DNA of 64,000 bases from Flavimobilis massiliensis (lineage in GTDB: Bacteria; Actinomycetota; Actinomycetes; Actinomycetales; Cellulomonadaceae), in assembly GCF_900240335.1 (NCBI RefSeq), contig NZ_LT964979.1, forward strand, positions 2,542,001-2,606,000, written 5' to 3'. Positions within the stretch are counted from its first letter, which is position 1. Each line of letters opens with the position of its first letter. The position numbers were made by a program, and so were the translations under genes. Positions 16,769-25,559 of this stretch are shown here, in pieces. The notes under the pieces were generated by a model that was given only the letters and a program-made list of their open reading frames with translations, searched no databases and was not told the origin of the DNA.

Positions 16769-17614
16769 ATGACGACGAGAACGACGATGACCCCACCCGC
16801 CAGCGCGCCGTCCGCGCCTGGGACACCGACGCGGCGCATGCACCCTCTGCGGGTGCATACCCTGACCGTCGTCGGTGTCGAGCGTCTCGCCGCGCGCATG
16901 GTGCGCGTCCGCCTTCACGGCAATGACGTCGCCGACCTGCCGACGGCCTCGGCTACCGACCACGTCAAGCTGTTCGTGCCCGCCGAGCCCGGCACGGAGC
17001 CCGCGCTGCCCGTCGTCGTCGACGACCGCTGGGTCTCAGGACGCGACCTGCCCAGCCGCGACTACACGATCCGTGCGATCGACCGTGAGGCCCGGACGCT
17101 CGACATCGACCTCGTCGAGCACCCGCACGGCGTCGTCGGACGCTGGGCATCCTCGGTGCAGCTCGGCGACCGCGTCGGCGTCCTTGGGCCCCGCGGTTCC
17201 GTGCTCCCGCCCGAGGCAGACTGGTACCTGCTGGCCGTCGACGAGACCGGGCTGCCCGCGGCCGCACGCTGGCTCCACGAGTTGACACCGGGCGCCCGCG
17301 CGCTCGTCATCGTCGAGGTCCAGGACGCCGGAGACGTCCTGCCGCTGCCGACCGACGCGCACGCCGACGTCACGTGGCTCTTCCGGGGCGAGCGCGCACC
17401 CGGCACGACGTCGCTCCTCGCGGACACCGTCCGCGATCTCGAGCTCCCGGACGGCGACGGCTACGTGTGGGTCGCCGGTGAGGCTGGCGCCGTGCGTCCT
17501 CTGCGGCGCTACCTGCGTGACGATCTCGGTCTCCCCCGGGACGCGGTCGACGTCGACGGCTACTGGCGCCGCGGCGTCTCGGGCCACGACCACCACGAGG
17601 ATGACGACTCGTGA
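16769..17614 (+). CDS. Siderophore-interacting FAD-binding protein
   Basis: 281 residues. SIP family: FAD-binding segment SRDYTIRAIDREA, HPHGVVGRWA, and a C-terminal ferredoxin-reductase-like domain with YVWVAGEAGAVRPLRRYLR and DGYWRRG. These cytoplasmic proteins reduce ferric siderophores to release iron. ATG 16769 has GAGAGG seven bases upstream; an in-frame GTG at 16751 would add six residues. The iron box just upstream supports iron regulation. No siderophore transport genes are next to it. Confidence 0.92.
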   Translation: MTTRTTMTPPASAPSAPGTPTRRMHPLRVHTLTVVGVERLAARMVRVRLHGNDVADLPTASATDHVKLFVPAEPGTEPALPVVVDDRWVSGRDLPSRDYTIRAIDREARTLDIDLVEHPHGVVGRWASSVQLGDRVGVLGPRGSVLPPEADWYLLAVDETGLPAAARWLHELTPGARALVIVEVQDAGDVLPLPTDAHADVTWLFRGERAPGTTSLLADTVRDLELPDGDGYVWVAGEAGAVRPLRRYLRDDLGLPRDAVDVDGYWRRGVSGHDHHEDDDS

Positions 17615-17750
17615 CGACCTGCCCACAGGTGGGGTGGGTTGCCACCCCGTCCACGGATCCGCACGACTCCCGCGACACCCCGCCTCGACGGCCCTAGCGT
17701 CCTCCACGTCCCCGGCGCACGGCCGGGGCACGACTCGAGGAGGTAGCGAC

Positions 17751-18041
17751 ATGTCGAGCTTCGAGGTCGACTCTGCCCAGGTGGCGCAGGCGTCCCAGAA
17801 GGTCCAGACGAGCAGGGCGACGATCAGCGGCGAGGCCGCCGCGATGGTCGTGCACCTGCGCGAGCTCAGCCAGGTGTGGAAGGGGTCGAGCGCCGCAGGG
17901 TTCGCGGGCGTCCTCAGCGAGTGGGACCTCGCACGCCAGCAGCTCGAGGAAGCGCTCGACTCGATCGGACGCGCCCTCGCGAGCGCCTCGTCAATCTACG
18001 AGACCGCCGAGGCCGACGCCGGACGCATGTTCCAGCGCTGA
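17751..18041 (+). CDS. WXG100 (ESAT-6-like) protein
   Basis: 96 residues, two predicted helices with the WxG turn in VWKGSSAAGF at mid-protein, the family hallmark. GAGGAGG lies seven bases before the ATG. WXG100 proteins are secreted by type VII systems as dimers. No second WXG100 gene, no EccC ATPase and no toxin lies adjacent, so the exporter must be elsewhere. It converges on the HD-domain gene, whose stop is nine bases away. Confidence 0.9.
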   Translation: MSSFEVDSAQVAQASQKVQTSRATISGEAAAMVVHLRELSQVWKGSSAAGFAGVLSEWDLARQQLEEALDSIGRALASASSIYETAEADAGRMFQR

Positions 18042-18050
18042 GCGACCGGC

Positions 18051-18875
18051 TCAGTCCTCGTCGTCCTCGTCGTCGAACGGCTCTCCCGCTGGCGGAGCCG
18101 TCGGCGTGGGGACGGCGGGGATTGCGGCCGTGAGCGCGGGGCGCTCCGAGAAGGGGCGGTCCAGCTCCGCAGGGTCCTCACCGAGCGCTGCCCATTCCTT
18201 GCGCAGCCGTACGAGCTCACCCTGGACGTTCTGACGCGCGGCATCCTCCCACGCTGCGCCGAGCGGGCTCGAGAAGAGCGTCCGACGTTCGAGGAGCCGC
18301 GTGAGGATCGCGACGCGCGCGCGGACGAAGTCACGGGCCGGGATGTGCGCGTACTCCCTGCGAACGTCCGCAAGATACGCCTTGTACCGCTGCGGCTCCG
18401 CCGCAAGCATCCCGAGGTCAGCGTCGCACAGCACCGCGCAGTCGAAGTCCGCCGGGTCGGGAGCGTGACGCAGGAGCGCCGTCACGAGCTGGGCGACCCG
18501 GTGCGCCGCACGCTCCGGGACACCGAGCTCGAGAAGCTGCTCGTGGGCGAGCACCGCGCTCGCCGTCTCGTTCTCGCCACCGCGTGCCTCGTATGCGGCC
18601 TTCGTCTCAGCGTCGAAGATCGCCCCGTGGTACCACGCGGCAAGGCGCACGAGCGCGGGCTCGTGGGTCTCCTCGACGAGCTCGTCGACCCGGTTGAGGA
18701 CGTCCGCAAGATGACGCAGGTCGTGGAAGCGCCGAGCCGGATCGCACCAGCGAGCGAGCAGCGCCTCGCCCACCTGCCTGATGCGCTCGGGCGACGCGGT
18801 CGCGCCCGCCTCTGCGCACGCACGGGACCAGGACGAGAACAACCACTGCGGGGCGTCCACGTAGGACACGCTCAT
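18051..18875 (-). CDS. Predicted metal-dependent HD-domain phosphohydrolase
   Basis: 274 residues. HD motif RRFHDLRHLADVL near residue 50 and AAWYHGAIFD near residue 85, as in the predicted HD-superfamily hydrolases (COG4339-like). AGGAAAG precedes ATG 18875; the frame opens 13 codons earlier without a better start. The C-terminal ~60 residues are Pro-rich and end in an acidic DDEDDED tail. Substrate unknown. Confidence 0.8.
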   Translation of the reverse strand: MSVSYVDAPQWLFSSWSRACAEAGATASPERIRQVGEALLARWCDPARRFHDLRHLADVLNRVDELVEETHEPALVRLAAWYHGAIFDAETKAAYEARGGENETASAVLAHEQLLELGVPERAAHRVAQLVTALLRHAPDPADFDCAVLCDADLGMLAAEPQRYKAYLADVRREYAHIPARDFVRARVAILTRLLERRTLFSSPLGAAWEDAARQNVQGELVRLRKEWAALGEDPAELDRPFSERPALTAAIPAVPTPTAPPAGEPFDDEDDED

Positions 18876-18979
18876 GGGACAGCTTTCCTCGGGCGACGAC
18901 TGACAAACTGTCACCCTACCCGTGTGGGGTCCGCCCGCGCAGCGCTCCCGGTCACGTCCCGGACACGGTCCGGGAACGC

Positions 18980-20629
18980 TCAGGTCGCGACGGGCAGCGA
19001 CACCTCGAACGTCGCCCCGCCACCGGGCGTCTCGACGACGACGACGTCCCCGCCGTGCGCGCGGACGAGCGACCTGACGATCGCCAGCCCGAGCCCCGAG
19101 CCGCCCGACGCCGAGTTGCGCGACGCATCGACCCGGTGGAACCGCTCGAACACAGCCTCCCTGTGCTCCTCCGGAACACCCGGACCGTGGTCACGCACCG
19201 CCGCGCGCACCGTCCGGCCGTCCGACGCCAGGACGATCTCGACGGGCGAACCCGCGGGCGTGTGCCGCGCGACGTTCCCCACGAGGTTCGTGAACACCTG
19301 CCGCAGACGCGCATCGTCCGCGACGACCGGCAACGGCGGCGCAGCGTCGTCGGCGGCGTGCTCCGAGCCGTCAGCCGCTGCGACGAGCAGCGTCGTCGTG
19401 CGCGACGGGTCCATCGCGCGCAGATCCGCGAGAGCGTCGGCCGCGACCTCCGTGAGGTCGACGCGCTGAAGCGCAAGAGGCCGCTGCTCGTCGAGCCGCG
19501 CGAGCGCGAGCAGGTCCTCGACGAGCGTGCCCATCTGCACCGCCGACGACTCGATGCGCCCCATCGTCTCCGACGTCTGCTCGGGCGTCGTCACCGCGCC
19601 CATCCGATAGAGCTCCGCATACCCGCGGATCGAGACGAGCGGCGTGCGCAGCTCGTGGCTCGCGTCCGAGACGAAGCGCCGCATGCGCGCCTCCGAAGCC
19701 GCCTGCGCCTCGAAGGACTCCTGGATGCGAGCCAGCATGACGTTGAGGCTCTGCGCAACCGCCCCGACCTCCGTCGACGTCGGCATGTCCGGGATGCGGC
19801 TCGACATGTCACCGTCCGTGATGCGTCGCGCCGTCGCCTCGATCTGCCGCAGCGGACGCAACGACCTGCGCACCGCGAGATAGCCGAGCGACGCCGCCGC
19901 CGCCACGAGCAGCGCCGAGACAAGGATGAGCACCTTCGCGAGCTCCGCCGTCGTCTGCGTCACCGGAGCGACCGGCAACGCCACGAGGACCGCGCCGATG
20001 AACCTGTCGCCAGCGCCCACGACCGGGCGCGCCACCGCACGCCACTGCGTCCGCAACCCCGACGGCGACGGCTCACCCTGAAGCGTGAACGGCACCCCGT
20101 CGAGCTCCGCCGAGTCGAGCGTGAACATCGGGACGTCAGGCGTTCCCCATCGAGGGTCACGGTTGTCCGACGGCGTCACCTGCCGACCGTCGATCTGCAA
20201 CGACAACTGAAGGTCCGACTCGAGGGCCGTCCGGTTGATCGACCGCACGAGGTCGTCGAGGAGCATGCCCTCGCTCGAGCGCAGGGCGACCGAGAGCTGC
20301 TCGTCGATCTGGTCGAGCATGTGCGAGCGCAGCTGCGTCGTCGCGGCGACCGTCGAGATGACGAGCCCGATCGTCAGGACGACGACGACGAGGACGACCA
20401 TGCGCGCGCTCAGCGTCACTCGGCTCGCGAGCGCGCGGAACGTGCCGGCGCCGCCGACGGGGCCGGGCGCCGGGATCTCGGTGGCCGGCGGGACGGTGGC
20501 GGGATGGACGGTGTCTGGGCCGTCGAATGCTGGCGCGTCAGTCTGGGGCGCGTCGGGGGTCGAGTCGGGCTCGGGAACCGACGGCTCTGGAGCGCCGGGC
20601 GGCGGGGGCGGCGGCGGAACCAGGCTCAT
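18980..20629 (-). CDS. Two-component sensor histidine kinase (HAMP, OmpR partner)
   Basis: 549 residues. A Pro-rich cytoplasmic N-tail (residues 1-60), TM1 at 76-96, an extracellular sensor region to ~230, TM2 at 232-252, HAMP to ~305, phospho-acceptor H325 in SHELRTPL, N-box near VGNVARH, and G-boxes DHGPGVPEE and GGSGLGLAI. Layout resembles the mycobacterial TrcS/TcrY kinases. The start overlaps the upstream regulator stop by four bases, so the pair is translationally coupled. Signal unknown. Confidence 0.93.
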   Translation of the reverse strand: MSLVPPPPPPPGAPEPSVPEPDSTPDAPQTDAPAFDGPDTVHPATVPPATEIPAPGPVGGAGTFRALASRVTLSARMVVLVVVVLTIGLVISTVAATTQLRSHMLDQIDEQLSVALRSSEGMLLDDLVRSINRTALESDLQLSLQIDGRQVTPSDNRDPRWGTPDVPMFTLDSAELDGVPFTLQGEPSPSGLRTQWRAVARPVVGAGDRFIGAVLVALPVAPVTQTTAELAKVLILVSALLVAAAASLGYLAVRRSLRPLRQIEATARRITDGDMSSRIPDMPTSTEVGAVAQSLNVMLARIQESFEAQAASEARMRRFVSDASHELRTPLVSIRGYAELYRMGAVTTPEQTSETMGRIESSAVQMGTLVEDLLALARLDEQRPLALQRVDLTEVAADALADLRAMDPSRTTTLLVAAADGSEHAADDAAPPLPVVADDARLRQVFTNLVGNVARHTPAGSPVEIVLASDGRTVRAAVRDHGPGVPEEHREAVFERFHRVDASRNSASGGSGLGLAIVRSLVRAHGGDVVVVETPGGGATFEVSLPVAT

Positions 20630-21348
20630 GCGCCCTGCGGCTCACGCAGCATGTAGCCGACACCACGCTTCGTGTGGATGAGCGGGGTCGGCGGCGTCCC
20701 GTCGGGACCGGCGACGTCGATCTTGCGCCGCAGGTAGGAGATGTACGACTCGACGATGTTCATGTCGCCCGTCCAGTCGTACTGCCAGACGTGGTCGAGG
20801 ATCTGCGCCTTCGACAGGACCCGGTTCGGGTTGAGCATGAGATAGCGCAGCAGCTTGAACTCGGTCGGGGAGAGTTCGACGAGCCGGCCCGCCCGGTGCA
20901 CCTCGTGCGTATCCTCGTTGAGCTCGAGGTCGGCGAGGCGGAGGACCGCCGAGTCGTCGAGCGCGTCGAGCACGTGCGTGCGCCGCAGGACCGCGCGGAT
21001 GCGGGCGATGACCTCCTCGAGGCTGAACGGCTTCGTCACGTAGTCGTCGCCGCCGACGGTGAGGCCCGTGATCTTGTCCTGCGTGTCGTCGCGCGCCGTG
21101 AGGAAGAGGACGGGCATCGTCTGACCCTTCTCGCGCAGGCGGCGGGTCACGGTGAAGCCGTCCATGTCGGGGAGCATGACGTCGAGCAGCACGAGGTCCG
21201 GCGCGGCCTCGCGTGCGAGGCGCAGGGCGGTGCCGCCGTCGGGGGCGGAGCGCACGTCGAAGCCTGCGAACCTCAGGGAGGTCGCGAGGAGCTCACGGAT
21301 GTTGGGCTCGTCGTCGACGACGAGGATGGATGCCTCGGGCTCGGTCAT
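20626..21348 (-). CDS. OmpR-family response regulator
   Basis: 240 residues. Receiver with acidic pair DDE, phospho-acceptor D56 in VLLDVMLPDMDGF and K106. The C-terminal winged helix includes ELSPTEFKLLRYLMLNPNRVLSKAQIL and SYISYLRRKID. ATG 21348 is the true start: the longer frame runs into the Ns of the scaffold gap. Its promoter must lie in the ~80 bases between this ATG and the gap, or be lost. Confidence 0.93.
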   Translation of the reverse strand: MTEPEASILVVDDEPNIRELLATSLRFAGFDVRSAPDGGTALRLAREAAPDLVLLDVMLPDMDGFTVTRRLREKGQTMPVLFLTARDDTQDKITGLTVGGDDYVTKPFSLEEVIARIRAVLRRTHVLDALDDSAVLRLADLELNEDTHEVHRAGRLVELSPTEFKLLRYLMLNPNRVLSKAQILDHVWQYDWTGDMNIVESYISYLRRKIDVAGPDGTPPTPLIHTKRGVGYMLREPQGA

Positions 21349-21428
21349 GTGTCCAGCATGCGCCTGAATTCTGGGAGCCACCTGAGGGCACGCTGAACAT
21401 TCCCGACGATGCCGCCCCGCCCCGCCCC

Positions 21429-21437
21429 NNNNNNNNN
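21429..21437. other. Assembly gap (nine Ns)
   Basis: Nine N characters mark a scaffold join of arbitrary size. The true distance and even the adjacency of the flanks are not established by this sequence. Confidence 0.97.
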
Positions 21438-21496
21438 AAGAGGGCATGCGAGATCTAGTGCGGTCTCGTGGGCTGGGAAATGTGTAAAAGAGACAG
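21438..21496. other. Residual Illumina Nextera i7 adapter (sequencing artefact)
   Basis: From left to right this matches the end of the P7 primer (GGCATGCGAGAT for GGCATACGAGAT), an 8-base index CTAGTGCG (one base from the standard N702 index CTAGTACG), and the transposase read-2 arm GTCTCGTGGGCTGGGAAATG then TGTAAAAGAGACAG, with a few changes. It ends exactly where pspA coding sequence begins, as expected for an untrimmed read end at a contig edge. Confidence 0.95.
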
Positions 21497-22204
21497 GTTC
21501 TTGAGCGCGGCGAGGCGCGCCTCGACCTCGATCTGACCCGCGTCGAGCTCGAGCTCCGCGAACTGCGAGTCGAGCGACGACGCCGCGACCTCGGCCTGGC
21601 CGAGCGCGAGGGCCTCCTCGCGGCGGACCTTCTCCTCGAAGCGCGAGAGCTCCGAGGTGGGGTCGAGAACGTTGATCGACGAGATCGCGCCCTGGACAGC
21701 GGACTGTGCCTGCGCCGACTTCGAGCGGGCGACGAGCTGGTCGCGGCGGTTCTTGAGGTCGCCGAGCTTGTCCTTCATCTGGGCGAGGCCCGACTTGAGC
21801 TTCTCGACGACGTCGCGCTGCGACGCGATCATCGGCTCGGCCGCCTTGGCCTCGCCCTCGGCCGCGATCTGCTTGGAGATGGCGACCTTCGCGAGGTTGT
21901 CGAACTTGTCGGCCTCGGCGGCGTTGCCCTGGGTGCGGAGCTGGTCCGCGCGCGTCGACGCGGCGATGGCCTTGGCGCCCCAGTCCTGCGCGGCGTTGAG
22001 GTCCTCCTGGTAGTCCTGCTCGGCGAGACGCAGGTTACCGATCGTCTGGGCGACAGCCTGCTCGGCCTCTGCGATGTTGTTCGTGTAATCGCGGATGAGC
22101 TGGTCGATCATCTTCTGCGGGTCCTCGGCGCGGTCGAGCAGCGCGTTGATGTTGGCCTTGGCCAGCTGGGCCACGCGCCCAAAGATCGTCTGCTTCTCAG
22201 CCAT
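21497..22204 (-). CDS. pspA: Phage-shock protein A (PspA/IM30), 3' end lost at the assembly gap
   Basis: 236 codons are present before the adapter. A long alpha-helical coiled-coil protein typical of PspA/IM30: QTIFGRVAQLAKANINALLDRAEDPQKM at the start and IRDYTNNIAEAEQAVAQTIGNLRLAEQDY after it. PspA binds the inner face of the membrane under envelope stress. ATG 22204 has AGAGGCG upstream. The continuous frame runs into the adapter and would append LSLLHISQPTRPH, which is adapter translation, not protein. The real C-terminus and stop are missing. The TPM-domain gene upstream is a common neighbour. Confidence 0.92.
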
Positions 22205-22309
22205 GGTGTCGCCTCTCTCGAAGGTGTGTCGTGCTCTGGTCGTGCTCACCGGCCTGAGCCGGTTGGTCTGTTGGTGCGTGCGCTACCGAGTGGCGCGCGC
22301 GTGGCTGCG

Positions 22310-24385
22310 TCAGAACGTCCCGCCTCCGCCGCTGAAGCCTCCGCCTCCGCCGCCTCCGCCGAAGCCGCCTCCGCCGCCGAAGCCGCCTCCTCCGCCGAAG
22401 CCTCCGCCGCCGAAGCCGCCTCCGCCGCCGCGCAGCAGGGAGTCGAGGATGATGCCGCCGAGGATCATGCCGCCGACGTTGTTGCCTCCGCCGCCGAAGC
22501 CGCCTCCTCCGCCGAACCCGCTGCCCCGGTCGACGTCGGCCTGCGCGATGTCGCGTGCGGAGCGGGCGAGGTCGAGGGCGCGCTGAGCGGCGGCGAGCGC
22601 GCGCTGCGGGTCCTTCTGCTGGAGCTCGTGCGCCTCCTGCATGTGACGGATGGCCTCGGCGAGGCGGGTGCGTGCGGTGGGTCCGACGGCGCCGCGGCGG
22701 GTGTTGATGAAGTCGTCGGTGCCGCGGATCATCGCGTCGGCCTGGCCCATCGTCTGGCCGAGCACCGCGGTCGCCCGGCGGATCTGCTCGTCTGCGGCGC
22801 GCAGGGGGGCGAGGGCCTCGTCGATCGCGGCCTCGGCCGCGGTGAGCTCGCGCAGCGCGGCGAGCGGGTCGCCGCCGGCCTGGGCGCTGCGGCCCGCGGT
22901 GATCGCGGCCTGTGCGCGGGTGACGTACGGGGTGACGGCCGGGTTGGAGGGCGCGAGCCGCTGCGCGTCGGTGACGTCGGAGCTGATCGACGCGATCGCG
23001 CTCACGAGGCGTGGCGCGGCGGCATCGAGCTCGGCGCCCGCGCCGTCGACGGCGTCGAGAAGCGTGGCGGCCTGGCCGACGGCGAGCTGGGCGGCGCGCG
23101 TGCGGACGACGGCTGTCGGGCGGTCGTCCTTGTCGATGTCGGCCCGGGCCTCGCGGACGGACTCGGTCGCGCCGTCGAGCAGCTGGAGTGCCTGGTCGGG
23201 GTTGTCGATGATCGAGGCGAGGGCGCGCGCCGGGTAGCGGCGCGTGAGCTCGGCGAGGGCGACGCGCGACGTCTGGACGCGCGCGCGGACCTCGGCGGTG
23301 CGCTGCTCGAGCTCGGCGATGTGCTCGGGGAGGCGTGACTGCATGTCGCGCAGCTCCTGGAACGCGGCTTCCTGGTCGCGGAGGGTGGCCGACGCCTTCT
23401 CGCACAGGGCGAGGATGTCGGTGAGCATCTGGCCCTTGACGTGGTCCGGCTCGGGGATCTCGTCGTCGAGGAGCTGCTGGATGTGGAAGGCCTTCTGAAC
23501 GTCCGTGCGGGCGGCGTCGACGGCGGCGGTGAACTGGTCGGTCGCCTGGAGACCGAACTGTGCCTTCGCGAAGGCGAGCTCTTCGTCGGAGGACTTCACG
23601 GCGTCGTCGGCTGCGACGAGCGCGGTGCCGGCGCGCTTGCGGAGCTCCTCGAGCGAGAGCTGGGGGGCGCCGGTGGCGCCGCCGTGGACGGTCTTGCGCT
23701 TGCGTGAGCGGACGACGGTGACGATGACGACGACGGCGATTCCGGCGAGCAGGAGGAAGACGATGGCGCCAGTTCCCGAGGAGGACGACGGTGCTCCGGC
23801 GCCCGTGCCGGACGAGGTGAACGTGCCGGCGTCGACGGCCTCGAGCGTCGTGGCGGTGGCGTCGACGGCGGCGACGTAGTCGAGGTCGTTGCGCAGCGCG
23901 TCGCGAACGTCGTCCTCGATCTGCGTGATCGCCGCGCCGGGGAAGTCGCCGTCGGCGATGCCAAGCCCGAACCGTCGCGGGTTGTCGCCGATGGCGATGC
24001 CGAGGACGACCTGGGTGCGTCCGAAGCCCGAGCGTTCGACGGCCTGCTGGACCCAGTCGGGGCCGCTGGCGCCGTCGAACGACTGCGCGACGACGACGTA
24101 GAGCTCGTACCGGGTGTCGTCGGCGAGTGTGCCGAGGCGGCTCTCGATCTCGTTCACCTGCGACGACGTGAGGATGCCGTCGGGGTCGGTGACGGGCTGC
24201 GTGAGAACCTGCGGCGCGAGGACCGGAACGTTGCCCCGAGCGGCGCGCTGCGCGATCTCGAGCGCGGGGCCTCCAGGTCCGGCCGCGAGCGCGTGGGCGG
24301 GGGCGGCGGTGAGGCCGAGCAGGCCGCCCACAACGAGGACGCCCGCGAGGGCGCGGCGGAACCGGACGGTGCGTGCAGGTGTCAC
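22310..24385 (-). CDS. TPM-domain membrane protein with Gly-rich tail
   Basis: 691 residues from GTG 24385. Signal peptide 1-34, TPM domain ~60-175 (VTDPDGILTSSQVNEIESRLG... WVQQAVERSGFGRTQVVLGIAI), Ser-rich linker, membrane helix 207-226, a long helical cytoplasmic region (~230-600), and a tail of FGGGG/FGGGGG units from ~625 to the end. TPM proteins face the periplasm or cell exterior and are found near pspA. The frame is open much further upstream but there it encodes the unrelated broken phosphatase. Role probably envelope stress (inference). Confidence 0.85.
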   Translation of the reverse strand: MTPARTVRFRRALAGVLVVGGLLGLTAAPAHALAAGPGGPALEIAQRAARGNVPVLAPQVLTQPVTDPDGILTSSQVNEIESRLGTLADDTRYELYVVVAQSFDGASGPDWVQQAVERSGFGRTQVVLGIAIGDNPRRFGLGIADGDFPGAAITQIEDDVRDALRNDLDYVAAVDATATTLEAVDAGTFTSSGTGAGAPSSSSGTGAIVFLLLAGIAVVVIVTVVRSRKRKTVHGGATGAPQLSLEELRKRAGTALVAADDAVKSSDEELAFAKAQFGLQATDQFTAAVDAARTDVQKAFHIQQLLDDEIPEPDHVKGQMLTDILALCEKASATLRDQEAAFQELRDMQSRLPEHIAELEQRTAEVRARVQTSRVALAELTRRYPARALASIIDNPDQALQLLDGATESVREARADIDKDDRPTAVVRTRAAQLAVGQAATLLDAVDGAGAELDAAAPRLVSAIASISSDVTDAQRLAPSNPAVTPYVTRAQAAITAGRSAQAGGDPLAALRELTAAEAAIDEALAPLRAADEQIRRATAVLGQTMGQADAMIRGTDDFINTRRGAVGPTARTRLAEAIRHMQEAHELQQKDPQRALAAAQRALDLARSARDIAQADVDRGSGFGGGGGFGGGGNNVGGMILGGIILDSLLRGGGGGFGGGGFGGGGGFGGGGGFGGGGGGGGFSGGGGTF
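22316..22440. repeat. Low-complexity (CCGCCTCCGCCGAAG)-type repeat
   Basis: Imperfect 12-15-base units encode the Gly/Phe tail of the TPM protein on the minus strand. This is the most repetitive DNA in the window, so copy number may be misassembled. Confidence 0.8.
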
Positions 24386-24440
24386 CCCACGATCATCACG
24401 GACCCGCAGGCGTCGGCGCAAAGGATGGGCAAAGAAGTTG

Positions 24441-25078
24441 TCACGCCGTGAGCGAAACCTTGGGATCGCCGAGGCCGCCGCGCAGGAACAGCGGGCCGTC
24501 GCCGCCGTACGGGCTGACGACGTCGTCGTCCTCGGGTGTCGCGGGGCGGGCAGACGCGTCGGCGCGGGCGGCACGGGCGCGGGCGGCGAGCTCCGCGACG
24601 CGGGCCTGGGGGCTGTCGGCAGGTGAGCGAGGTCCGCGACCGTGAGCAGCCTGCCGAGCTCGCGGAGGGTGAAAGTCGTGCGGAGAGCCGCGGGTGCGAG
24701 CCGCACGACGGCTGAGCGGTGCTCGCGCTTGAGCGTGAGCACGAGGTCCGCCTCGCGAACGAGGTCGCTCGTCAGCTGGCGGGCGGAGAATCCGGCGGCG
24801 CTCACGTGCGCCGCGCCGAGCAGGCGCACGATCTGGGTGTCGATGGGGGAGCCGACGAGTGCACGGGTTCCGGCGCTCGCGACGGCGTAGCCGGGGCCGA
24901 GCCTGGGCGCGAGCAGACGCTCGACCCTGGGCGAGCAGCAGATGCTGCCCGCGCAGACGGCGAGGATCCGGGCGGTCGTGGGCGTGTCGGGATCCTCGCG
25001 GGACGGCAGGGTCGCAGCCCGGAGCCGCAGGGTTGCTGGTCGTGGGACTGAGGGGCCGACGATCCGTGACCGCGTCAC
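24441..25078 (-). pseudogene. Low-molecular-weight protein tyrosine phosphatase, frameshifted
   Basis: The frame from GTG 25078 encodes an LMW-PTP start, ILAVCAGSICCSPRVERLL. The family P-loop is CTGNICRS; here the catalytic Arg is Cys. Homology continues through FTLRELGRLL to about base 24620, then jumps to a second minus-strand frame that encodes the rest (DDDVVSPYGGDGPLFL... GDPKVSLTA) and stops at 24441. The shift equals one missing base near a run of five Gs at 24608-24612. Either a sequencing error or a real mutation. The lost Arg suggests no phosphatase activity even if the frame is intact. Confidence 0.75.
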
Positions 25079-25177
25079 GTGCGCGTTCCCGCCGCGGCCC
25101 GCGTTCCGGCTATCCTCGAAGGTGGACGACACGTCGCGCGGTCTCGCGCGTACTCCTACTTCTCATCTGAGGTGCTT

Positions 25178-25558
25178 GTGCCCAGCGGCAAGGTCAAGTG
25201 GTTCGACGCCGAGCGCGGTTTCGGCTTCATCGCGTCCGAGGACGGGTCGGAGGTCTTCCTCCACGCCTCGGCGCTGCCTGAGGGCGCCGTCGTCAAGCCG
25301 GGCGCGAAGGTCGACTTCTCGGTCGCCGACGGCCGGCGTGGCCCGCAGGCGCTCCAGGTGACGCTCACGGACCCGCTTCCGTCGGTCGCGAAGGCCGCGC
25401 GCAAGCCCGCTGAGGACATGGCGATCATCGTCGAGGACCTCATCAAGGTGCTCGACCGCGTCGGCAACGACCTGCGTCGCGGCCGCTATCCGGAGAAGGC
25501 GCAGGGCACGAAGGTCGCAAGCCTGCTGCGTGCCGTCGCCGAGAACCTTGAGGCCTGA
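25178..25558 (+). CDS. Cold-shock-domain protein with C-terminal extension
   Basis: 126 residues. Cold-shock domain at 1-66 (GKVKWFDAERGFGFI, VFLHASAL), then a ~60-residue helical extension (MAIIVEDLIKVLDRVGNDLRRGRYPEKAQGTKVASLLRAV) seen in a long actinobacterial subfamily. GTG 25178 has GAGGT upstream; longer frames precede the domain with unrelated residues. The next gene starts two bases after this stop, so they form an operon. Confidence 0.9.
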   Translation: MPSGKVKWFDAERGFGFIASEDGSEVFLHASALPEGAVVKPGAKVDFSVADGRRGPQALQVTLTDPLPSVAKAARKPAEDMAIIVEDLIKVLDRVGNDLRRGRYPEKAQGTKVASLLRAVAENLEA

Positions 25559-25559
25559 G

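Noticed and set aside
17751..18041. Type VII secretion locus around the WXG100 gene
   Set aside because: Only one WXG100 gene is present, with no EccC-type ATPase, partner or toxin nearby, so no system can be claimed.
21349..21447. Longer N-terminus of the OmpR-type regulator starting at 21447
   Set aside because: The extra residues run through the Ns and adapter; homology starts at ATG 21348.
22310..25132. One 940-residue fusion of phosphatase and TPM protein
   Set aside because: The frame joins by chance across the phosphatase frameshift. The signal peptide of the TPM protein at GTG 24385 marks its own start, and the phosphatase ends in another frame at 24441.
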